DNA of 64,000 nt from Chaetoceros tenuissimus (Eukaryota; Bacillariophyta; Thalassiosirophyceae; Chaetocerotales; Chaetocerotaceae), in NCBI GenBank assembly GCA_021927905.1, contig BLLK01000022.1, positions 3,224,001 through 3,288,000 of the forward strand. The letters are read 5' to 3'. The position numbers were made by a program, and so were the translations under genes. The notes under the pieces were generated by a model that saw nothing but the letters and a program-made list of their open reading frames with translations, did not search any database and was not told where the DNA came from. This document shows, piece by piece, positions 44,321 through 53,065 of this stretch (position 1 is the first letter of the stretch; each line of letters begins with the position of its first letter).

Positions 44321-47300
44321 TCAACTATGATTAGTAAAACAAAAATCAATCAAGTTTACTTCTTCGCCATTCGACGCATTCACAACTGAGGTGGAAATAT
44401 TTTCTTCCTTTAGCTTTTTCTTTAGACATGAAACGACTGCAACCATTTGTCGAAGTTTTTCTTCATCTGTTTTTTGCCTCGACTCGAGTTGTTGGATTTT
44501 ATCATTCTTTTGCTGAAGCTGTGATTGTAGATCATAGATTTTATGATCATATTCCTGAAGCTGTGATTGTCTTTGATTCTTTACCTGAAGCTCTTCTTTT
44601 TGCCTCGACTCGATATGCTGGATTCTATGATTCTTTTCCTCAATCTGTGCTAAAGCAGCCATATTTTTAACCTTGTGTTCTTTACAAATACGTACAAGAT
44701 TACAAAAAACTTCATCTCTTCTCAATGCACGACGCGACGTTACCCGACTTCTGCATATTGGGCACTCTTTGCGATGCTCCAAGGCTTCTTCGATACAATC
44801 TTTGCAGAACCTATGACAGCATTCTGGGACTATATGTGGATCATTGAACATCTCCAAACAGATTGGGCAAGAGATTTCTTGTAAATCTGTTGTGATTACT
44901 GAGTCACTGCAAGTAGTTTCATGCCCGTTTTGAAGTTCATTTGTCTTTTGATGGAATGGCTTCAGACTAAAGATTACGTTCTGCATTTGTTCTTGGTCCG
45001 CATGCTTTTCTGGTGTGACAAAACTTTGCTCAATATGCTTTTGTCTCATTGATTCCATTGATTTTCTCTTCTTAGAAGTTGTAGTTATTGTATCTTCTCG
45101 ATCTCTGCTTCTCTTTGCATCACTCCCATCATCAGTAAAAATAATTCGATTTGGATTGTTTAGAAACTCTCTTGCTGCTGGAGAATCTTTCTCAATTCTA
45201 TCCGCAATCTTTTGAGGGTTCCTTTTCGATTCCATTTCTTGGAAATATTCCTTGGCGTGAAAAGATCTGCCATATTGTTCCAATCCCTCCAGAAAGCGAT
45301 CTTCAGCAGACCATTCTCTAGCATTCGTTTTGATATCTCTTTTCTCCATGCCACTCGGCTTGTCATCACCACTTATCCCCTCATTGCATATCCACTTATG
45401 AACACGCCAGTCAGATTTCTGACTTTCAACAGAACAATAGTATACATTGCGACAGCCGGAGCACTGCATTAAATCACCAGTCTCCTTGCAACATGTTTTA
45501 CAATAAACAATCGATTCCGGAGCTTGTTCCTTCAATTCCAATGAAGAATTCCTGCAAAAGTGTGGATGAAACCAAGCACCATCATATGGATTTTGTTCAA
45601 ATCGATGTGTATACAGCTCTCTTTGAAAATGATCAAAGTTAAAACAGTCTCCTTTGTAAAGAAGAAAAGCAACTGTCATACAAGTCAACTCATTGTAAAT
45701 TCGAAATGTTCGACCACCAGGCAGCCATGCAATGATATTATCAAGGGTGTAATCATTAAGCATTCTTCTTAGAGTAGACTCAAATGGTTCTTCTTTCTGA
45801 AATGAATGGAAATGATGCTGCACTTCTTCAGCATTTCGTGAGTTGACATAAGCTGCGATCTTTTTCAAGTCTTTTCCATATGTATAGAGGCCGTCTAGAA
45901 ACGCATAGTGCTCACTATAAGTCCACGGTCCTTTACTTTCTGAAGTGCGAGATGCAGGTTGAGCTTTTGACTTTTGATAACATGGGGCAAGACTTTGTAG
46001 AAAGCTCATAACTGCCGTTTTAGAATCATCCTCTATATCTTTACTTTCTGAAGTGCGAGATGCAGGTTGAGCTTTTGACTTTTGATCGGAATAACTTGGG
46101 GCAAGACTTTGTAGAAAGCTCATAACTGCCGCATTAGAATCATCCTCTATATCTTCATGCATTATTGTAAACCCTGATGTACCATGTGCTTGAACATCAA
46201 CATAATATGACTCTATTCCCCGCTGGGCGGTTTCTGTTGTTTGAATTTGACTCCGCAATTCATGTTCAAGCCTTTTCACATGTTTTCCTGCTTCTTCTCG
46301 ACGTTCCAAATACTCATCTTCGTCAAGACTTCATAAATATATGATAAGTGAGATTTTGTAATTACCCTGGGCCAATTTGCCAATAAAATACACCACTTAC
46401 CTCGTTTCTAGAATACTCTTTCTTTTCACATTTCCTATTCCTCCATCTTTCCCCAATTTCTTTGATATTCTCATTGGATTGCATTGTAAAACATGGGAAA
46501 GGAATTGTCTAAGGGTACTTCCATCGGGAACATCTACGAGTCCATCTTCATAGTACTTAATGAAAGTAGTGACATATTCTAATTCAAGATCCTATCCATG
46601 TTTGAAGAGTTTATGAAAATCATATACAATGCATTAGTTGTTGCTTCTGAAATCATACATGCTTCAAAAAGTAAATTTGACTGACTTACACTCCATTTTC
46701 CACCACGGTGATTATTTTGCCTACTCTCTGGGCTATTCTGTTTTAGCAACGCCGATGATAGTCCATGTCCAGGACTAGTTGCAGAATTTTCAGAATTCAT
46801 TTGTATACCTTGACTGCCAGATGCATCCCTTGTACTACCAGCACTGCTTTCTGAATTTTTGTTGTTGCTATCTGCACTTGGTTCTTTCTCTTCTGACAAA
46901 GATTTGTCAAGAGCTACCTGAGAACAATCTTCACTGCTATCCGCCGTACTTTGAGATTTCTTGTTCATTTCTTCTTTTTCAAAATATTCCTCGGCATGGA
47001 AAGATACTTGCTTATTGCTTTTCGTTCCTACATGGGATCCTATCATTACCCAACATCCTCTACCATATTTTTCGAGACCCTCTAGAAACAGTTGATGTTC
47101 TTTGGTAGTCCAGTAGCAATCAATCTTCTTCAAATTGTTTTTACCATGTTTACAAACTTGCTCTACGGTTCTCGTTTTCACGTGGGATGCAATATCTTGC
47201 CATGATCTACCATATCGTTCCAATCCTTCTAGAAAGAGACAGTGTTCTATTGTAGACCATGCTCCGACATTCATCTTGCCATTATCTTTCAAAGATGTGT

Positions 47301-47892
47301 GGGTATCTGTAGTGGCGCTAGCATTCGCTTTGCTATCTGTACTTAGTTTCTTATTTTCCAACAAAGGTTTGTCAAGAGCTGCCTGAGAAAAATCTTCACT
47401 GCTATTAACTGTATTTTCAGATTCTTTCTTTATTTCTTCTCTTCCAAAATATTCAATGGCATGGAAAGATACTTGCTCTTTGTTCTTCGTTCCTACATGT
47501 GATGCTATCTCTACCCAATGTCCTCTACCATATTGTTCGAGACCTTCTAGAAAGCAACGATGCTCTTTGGTGGTCCAATAGCAGTTGATTTTATTCAGAT
47601 AGTCGCTACCATGATCAAAAACTTGTTTGAACGTTCTCGTTTTCACGTGAGATGCAACATCTTTCCACGATCTGCCATATCGTTCTAGACCTTCTAGAAA
47701 CTGAAGATACTCTTCGTGAGTTCATGGACCTTTATTTTCAGCCACGCCATCTACAGCCGACGGTTCGTTGTTAGTACTTTTAGCATTGCTTTCCACACTG
47801 CTACTTTGATCTTCTGATGAAGATTTGTCAGCAGAAGTTGCACATCCGCTTTCAGACGTGCACGTCTCACTCTTCTGATCTGAAGCATTCAT
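44321..47892 (-). pseudogene. Array gene I: three-exon form with premature stop (SANT4 - SANT-HSF-MYND-RING-coiled coil)
   Basis: Exon 1 46690-47892 (leader plus two SANT pairs), intron 46592-46689, exon 2 46401-46591 (C-x-PMRISKKLG region), intron 46329-46400, exon 3 44321-46328; phases agree. Exon 3 has ERREEAGKHVKRLEH, two 114-bp repeat units, SANT (KGPWTYSEHYAFLDGL), HSF-like domain, MYND, a collapsed SANT (SAEDRFLEGLEQYGRS joined to FHAKEYF), RING (cysteine at 44869, all ligands intact) and a short coiled coil. Damage: codon 57, tryptophan of KGPW in relatives, is TGA (47722-47724). The MYND has lost a cysteine (YYCSVESQ for YYCSLACQ). Translation from the next methionine (47646) or from exon 3 could still give a RING protein. 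Confidence 0.7.
45929..46160 (-). repeat. 114-bp coding repeat in gene I
   Basis: Two units of the repeat also present in gene F; the unit nearer the SANT module has a 6-bp deletion (APCYQKSK for APSYSDQKSK). Confidence 0.75.
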
Positions 47893-48489
47893 TTTCTATT
47901 ATGACACTTCTCAATACCTTCTTTTGGAAAGAAGCTCAATCTATATAAATGAATGTCTGTCTATAGATGAATGAAGGTAGATCTCTAATAGCACACGTTG
48001 CTCTAGTTCACACTCACTTCTCTGTCGACGAAGAATGATGAGAGAAATATGAAAAAAATGAAAATACTCGGAGTTGCCGTTTGACCAAACAAGCAAAGTA
48101 TAAAAATAGCTGGAATAGGCCTCTGTCATCAACTAAAAAGACTCAATTGTGACATTAGTAGGGACAGTAGCAACTTCAACTCGCAAAAACCTCCACTACG
48201 CCTTGCATGAGAAAAGTTAGACAGGAATTAGAGAGGAATTACCAGCGGAATTAGATTGTGAATACTAAGCATTGCAGCTCACATAAAAGTAAATTGAACT
48301 CCTGCATCTTCACTTTTTTATAAATTAGGTAAGTAAGAGTAGATAGACGACCTTTGGTGTCTCAAGCTGATATCTTCTCGATCCCATCATGAGCTAGAAT
48401 GTGAACATATGTTGGCACTTTTCCGTAGCTAAATCTGCCTCCAAGATAATTTTTCGTCACTCATACTTGCTTCTATCTTTTCCCATAGG
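47893..48489. other. Divergent intergenic region, edge of the array
   Basis: Upstream of gene I (minus) and of the WW-domain gene (plus). The array sequence, including the element at 48102-48144 and the CGGAGTTGCCGTTTG block, fades out after about 48180; the rest holds the WW gene promoter. Confidence 0.5.
48102..48144 (-). promoter_or_regulatory. Array upstream element of gene I
   Basis: AATAGCTGGAATAGGCCT and ATCAACTAAAAAGACT, 210-250 bp before the start at 47892. Confidence 0.7.
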
Positions 48490-49815
48490 ATGAGTAATAC
48501 TGCCCATGATCGCAAGGAGGCAGTGGATACCAGCACTGACGTATTTAAAGACATCAAATACATAAACATTACAGTCAGCGGTCTTTCCGAAAAGTTCATT
48601 TCTCTCAATAATGACTATGGACAGAAACGAGCATGTACAATGAAAGACGATCCTGAAGGCTATCAGGAAGTTCGAGATAAAGTACATGCGCTTTCGAGAG
48701 TCCTTCAGGATCCGCCAACCTTTACCATTTTCACTCAGTATTTTCCAGAACTTGCTCATCGTTTTCATGATTCATCACTCCGAAGCGCGATCCTCAGGTT
48801 CAAGAAAGAATTTCCTCTTGTGAGGTTCAACAAGTCTCAAACAAATGGTGAGAGTGAGCAAAAAGAGACTGAGAATAGAGGAAAGAGTTTGAAAAAGAAT
48901 AGTCCTAATAGAAACAAGGGCGATTCAGGTCAAAAGAGAAAGCAACCACCAAAGAGTGATGATAGCGATGAAAGTAACATCAGGAGCATTGCTCATGAGA
49001 AGATGAGGAAAATGCTGGAAGTAAATGCAAATATCTCCACTAGTGAATTTGCAAGCATGCATCCTGATATTGCAGCACAATTTGATAGTTTGCGATCTCT
49101 TGGATGTACACTGGGGCAGATAAAGAGATCTATGAGTAGTCCGAAAAAGATACCGAGCAAAGAGATTCAAGAGAATGCTAGAGAGAAGATCGAAACAAAA
49201 GGTGCCTCAAAATCTATCCCGGTAGACGTGATATACATTGACTGTGATAGTGAAGATGATTCTAAGACTTTATCCTCCAAGAGCAGTTTGAATACCGACA
49301 TTGCAGTAACTGTGCAGAATAAGATTACCAATGACATTGACAAAGAATCGAAGAATATGAGCGAAAAAGATGGCAAGTCAACAGAGAGCGACACAGATAA
49401 TCCTAGTCTTCCAGATGGATGGGTCAAACTCATTGATGAATCCAGCGGAAGACCATACTACAAGAATTGCGAGGATGATATTGCACAATGGTGGCCACCT
49501 GAAAAAGAGGTCGAGAAGAAAGCGACAAATTTATTCAATGCACAGGCAGAACAAAATGAACTTGTTGCTGAGTCGTCGGACGAACAACTTTATGAAGACA
49601 TAGTATCTTGGTTTTCGAGTGTGATGAATGATAATTCTTGCGAGTACAAATATATATGGAATGAATATGCAGGAAAGCTTTCCGAGTTGGGTTTTCATTC
49701 GGTTGAATTGATCAAAGAACATTGCGACGCCCATTTGATTGACGGACCTAATTTTTCGTGGATGCCACTCTGTCATAAACAAGGACTCAAAAGGTGGCTA
49801 GTAGAAAATTGTTGA
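48490..49815 (+). CDS. WW-domain protein with a SAM-like C-terminus
   Basis: Intact single-exon frame of 441 codons. Residues about 307-337 form a WW domain (LPDGWVKLIDESSGRPYYKN, then QWWPP): two signature tryptophans, the YY pair and the closing proline are present, so binding to proline-rich ligands is likely. Residues about 385-441 (IWNEYAGKLSELGFHSVEL, then FSWMPLCHKQGLKRWL) have the helix pattern of a SAM domain. The middle is Ser/Lys/Asp-rich and basic (KRKQPP), including a helix-rich repeat-like segment (AHEKMRKMLEVNANISTSEF). Probably a nuclear adaptor; partners unknown. Divergent from array gene I. Confidence 0.7.
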   Translation: MSNTAHDRKEAVDTSTDVFKDIKYINITVSGLSEKFISLNNDYGQKRACTMKDDPEGYQEVRDKVHALSRVLQDPPTFTIFTQYFPELAHRFHDSSLRSAILRFKKEFPLVRFNKSQTNGESEQKETENRGKSLKKNSPNRNKGDSGQKRKQPPKSDDSDESNIRSIAHEKMRKMLEVNANISTSEFASMHPDIAAQFDSLRSLGCTLGQIKRSMSSPKKIPSKEIQENAREKIETKGASKSIPVDVIYIDCDSEDDSKTLSSKSSLNTDIAVTVQNKITNDIDKESKNMSEKDGKSTESDTDNPSLPDGWVKLIDESSGRPYYKNCEDDIAQWWPPEKEVEKKATNLFNAQAEQNELVAESSDEQLYEDIVSWFSSVMNDNSCEYKYIWNEYAGKLSELGFHSVELIKEHCDAHLIDGPNFSWMPLCHKQGLKRWLVENC

Positions 49816-49997
49816 AAAAATATTGCATTAGAATACATAGCTTTACATTAGTATGTATATTTAGGAGCTAGGGTAATAAAATAGCATTTAGGATTTAAAT
49901 AATTGTCTACTAGGTTCTACGCCATAGCAGTAGTCTACACGAAAGTAGTAGACAAATAAGTGTAGCTTGAATTGATCCGCAAAATCCGACGAGACTT

Positions 49998-51845
49998 TTA
50001 TTCATCAAATTCAAACTCCGAACCTGAGGAATCAGATGAGTCTTCACTTGAAGAAATCTTGCGTTTCTTCATGCCCACGTTCCTGCAGAATACCTTTTGT
50101 TTTGCACTAATTTCTTTCTTCTTTAATACTCGGAAGCGATCTTTCAGGGCAGCACGAGCAAGATCAATCTTTGTATCACTATATCTTGATTGCAATAATT
50201 CGCTATGCTCAAAAATATCTTTCCATTTACTCTTACTTGCCGAAAAATCACTTTCCAAGTCTAGCAGCTCCTGATCTTCGTCAATTGACCAGGGCTTTCT
50301 AGATTTTTGTACCTGAGGTTGTATAACCAATGATGTCGTTGAGCTCTTTACGCTCTTTTTCATGAGGACACGGTATCGATCTTTAAGTGCCGCTCGAGAG
50401 AGCAATACATCTCTTCCGCGAAAACGTCTTTGCAATGTTTCACTATTGTCAAGAATATCTTTCCAAATAAAATGACTATCACGAAACTTTCTCATGCATT
50501 TTCTTAGCTCGTCGTCTTCTTCCTTTGACCACGTTGTCCGCTTGGATCTCACTTTTGGCGACGCATCTCTTTTAACTAATGATTTCTGCTTGTTCATTTC
50601 ATCATTGAATCTTGATAGCCAACGTTTATCTGATGCTGCCGCAGCTGAGCAAAGCTTCGACCATACTTCATCTTTACTCTCTTCTGTTTGAGGCAAGTGA
50701 TCGATCATAGGATGTACATGATTCGTCCATCCTTTCAGCGTCACTTCTGAACTTTGCCGCTTGTAGTGGCGGTATGCGATGTCGCTCGTGTGTCCTTCTG
50801 CATGATGAACTGCATCTCTTATATCTTCTCTATCCTCGATATCTTCGACATAGCTCTCCACAGCTGTGCGAAGAATTGAAGTTGTAATAGGTACACCAAC
50901 AATACTTTCTGTTACAGCCTTCAAAACTGTAGTAGTATCTACCCCTTCAAAAGGTCGCCAAGTTACATCATCTTTCCAAGCATGCAATGTACTTAGCTCA
51001 TACCAGCTTTGAAATATTTCCTGCTCAGAAGGCGAAAGTTCAATATTTATAGGATTCTTTCGATTCTTGCGCTCATCTGCTTTCAATTTTAGACGAGTAC
51101 CTTCGACCACTATCTTTGAAGCTTCCGATTTTCTCACAGGTAACTTGAGAAGTGTCTGAAGCACCACAAGTCGCTCGTACTCCAATTTGAGCTTCTGATT
51201 CAAAAATTCATACCTCGAACCATGTTCTCCTTTCCTTTCAATCAAATACCGTACCCTTTTCTTTTGCTGTTTCAATACAAACACAAGATCAGTGTAAGAA
51301 AGAGCTTTTCCTTCTTTTCTCAATTGGCATAATGAAGGTCTATCATACGCATTCTCACTACTTCTAGCAATTTTCGCCAAGAGTTTCTTTGCTCGATCCC
51401 ATGCTTGATTCACAACATTTTCATCTTCACTTCCTTCTGCCTTCAAGAATTTAAGTATAGAAATTACAGCTTGAACTACTCGTTGCGTAGTTCTCACCAT
51501 AGTCTTTCGAGTAGACGTCAGCCAAACTCCAAATCGATACAAATCTTCATAGGAAAAGATAAGATCATGCAAAGATACCTCTTGGGGATAGTCTTCTCTT
51601 CCGACGTCGATGCATGCCCAACCATGAAAGCGCAACAACTCATTGATGAGTTCTTTCTCTGTAGCAAGAGAGATAGAGTTACATTCCAGATGCTGTTGAT
51701 GCTCTTGAATAGTTTGATGAGGTTGGAACGGATTCCGTGAATTTCTACGAAGACTCTCATTGAAGGCTCTATATCTGTTGAGAAGCACCTTATCTTTCTG
51801 ATGTAGGTGCTCCTCTTTAGTCGCATATTCTTCATATCGGGCCAT
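49998..51845 (-). CDS. Tyrosine recombinase (Crypton-like) fused to two telobox-like Myb modules
   Basis: Intact frame of 615 codons. Residues about 60-135 look like a helical core-binding domain. The catalytic part follows: R238 in PVRKSEASKI matches the first arginine box (GLRxSEL) of tyrosine recombinases; ITTSILRTAVES gives R326 at the HxxR box, with the histidine replaced; GHTSDIAYRHY gives H352 and Y361, nine residues apart as in XerD-type enzymes. Residues 437-495 and 518-575 are Myb/SANT-like (TWSKEEDDELRKC; PWSIDEDQELLDLE), each ending in LKDRYRVL or LKDRFRVL, close to the LKDKWR telobox of telomere-binding Myb proteins. The tail is acidic. Cryptons are DNA transposons coding only such an enzyme with a DNA-binding tail, so this is either a Crypton or a domesticated descendant. 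No terminal repeats were found by eye. Confidence 0.65.
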   Translation of the reverse strand: MARYEEYATKEEHLHQKDKVLLNRYRAFNESLRRNSRNPFQPHQTIQEHQQHLECNSISLATEKELINELLRFHGWACIDVGREDYPQEVSLHDLIFSYEDLYRFGVWLTSTRKTMVRTTQRVVQAVISILKFLKAEGSEDENVVNQAWDRAKKLLAKIARSSENAYDRPSLCQLRKEGKALSYTDLVFVLKQQKKRVRYLIERKGEHGSRYEFLNQKLKLEYERLVVLQTLLKLPVRKSEASKIVVEGTRLKLKADERKNRKNPINIELSPSEQEIFQSWYELSTLHAWKDDVTWRPFEGVDTTTVLKAVTESIVGVPITTSILRTAVESYVEDIEDREDIRDAVHHAEGHTSDIAYRHYKRQSSEVTLKGWTNHVHPMIDHLPQTEESKDEVWSKLCSAAAASDKRWLSRFNDEMNKQKSLVKRDASPKVRSKRTTWSKEEDDELRKCMRKFRDSHFIWKDILDNSETLQRRFRGRDVLLSRAALKDRYRVLMKKSVKSSTTSLVIQPQVQKSRKPWSIDEDQELLDLESDFSASKSKWKDIFEHSELLQSRYSDTKIDLARAALKDRFRVLKKKEISAKQKVFCRNVGMKKRKISSSEDSSDSSGSEFEFDE

Positions 51846-53065
51846 ATTGATGAATCCAATGTATAAATGTACGAGTAGATACCTCTCGAATGGATATATA
51901 GTATCTTCTTGAAGAGATGAGAGTGATGTTCAGAGAAAGAAAGAAAATCTTGACATTGCTTAGGAATAAATTAGCCTGAGACAATCTGGCCAGTCCCGCA
52001 TAGGAGTTCAACAAATTAAAAAAATATAACACAACAATCAACTCTCAGTTCTAGGTATTACAATAAACCTAGTGCGATACGGCTTCTTTCTGTTTTGTGT
52101 ACTTTTGGATAAGGTCACTGGTGCTCTTCAACAAGAAGACCCGTATCGCACCACTGAGCCAGCCTCGTTACCACAGTCCGCCCATCTCTTTCATTCTAGA
52201 AGGTTGAAATGATGAATCCTTTCACAGAAATTGACAGTCCTTGATTCTTATTACAACGACGATACAGTATTTTTGCACTCCACTCCTACAGCAGTCATCA
52301 ACTTTATGGCTTCGGCCGCTAAGTCCTCCTAGAGCATCATAGTGGAACAAATAGGGTATTAAAACGCTATCATGTAAGAACTCTTTCAAAGGTGGATAAT
52401 AGTAACGATTACAGCCAAGTAATTCAAAAATACAACCTCATCGTCTTTATCTAGTACAAAGCTCCTTCGACATCTCTCTGCTGACGATAGATTATGAAAA
52501 GGTTGGGCCGCCACATCTAGATATTGGCAGCACACTTAGCGCATTGTATCTTAAATGAAAACATGTCAGGGCAAGGAATGAGAGTAATGATATTCCTTGT
52601 CCTGAATGCATTAAAAGGTTGTTCTTTTATAATACTTTCTAGTCGTAAGGTGGTGGTCGAGGTATTGGTCCGGTTGTACGGTTCTTTCATCTGAAGTATA
52701 TAATCAACGTTCTTATCCACAGTGACGAAGAAGCATCATCAATATTGAAACAGAGCAGAGTGAAGAGATCTGTGTATGGATTCTACGTTCATGGATGTTC
52801 TCTAGAGAAGAGAAAAGTATTACATTTTTGGATTCCTTGAAAGGAGGCAGAGAAAAATAGCTCCCCGATGCCCAGTTGTCCTCGAGGATGATCAGGATTA
52901 CTTTTGAATGATGTTCGCTGCAAAATATATCTCATTATTTAGAGTTGTGCTGATGCTAAGGTTACAAGAGACTGTGCTTATCATCAGTAAGAAATTCATT
53001 TATTAACACTATACTATGAGCCACATCATCATATTCCTACACGTTTTTATCCTAACTGAATCAAC
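51846..53065. other. 1.2-kb intergenic region
   Basis: Upstream of the recombinase gene and downstream of the Tudor-like gene. Stops in all frames; no tRNA or protein gene recognised. It contains the inverted repeat at 52072-52151. Confidence 0.45.
52072..52151. repeat. Inverted repeat able to form a hairpin
   Basis: GTGCGATACGG at 52072-52082 pairs perfectly with CCGTATCGCAC at 52141-52151; with a small bulge the stem extends by CTTCTT/AAGAAG. The loop is about 50 nt. It does not fold like a tRNA or any spliceosomal RNA I can recognise. Confidence 0.65.

Larger units (their letters stand above)
8132..48144 (-). repeat. Tandem array of nine SANT/HSF/MYND/RING/coiled-coil genes plus a relic
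   Basis: Nine minus-strand paralogues lie head to tail: A 8132-12586, B 13024-16176, C 16839-20538, D 22228-24441, E 24931-28767, F 29211-34478, G 34907-38257, H 39418-43941, I 44321-47892, with a relic at 38738-39068. The repeated unit includes the promoter element, a conserved leader (MNxxDxKSETCTSE) and a 3' flank with AGTAGTCCAACA-like sequence. The arrangement fits expansion by unequal crossing-over and gene conversion. Only one gene, at 20896-21993 on the plus strand, is foreign to the unit. Confidence 0.9.

Noticed and set aside
8132-48144. Regular short repeats resembling a CRISPR array
   Set aside because: The periodic similarity is coiled-coil coding sequence with varied repeat units, and the genome is eukaryotic.
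52072-52151. tRNA or spliceosomal RNA gene
   Set aside because: No D- or T-arm signatures and no known snRNA box; only a long-stem hairpin.
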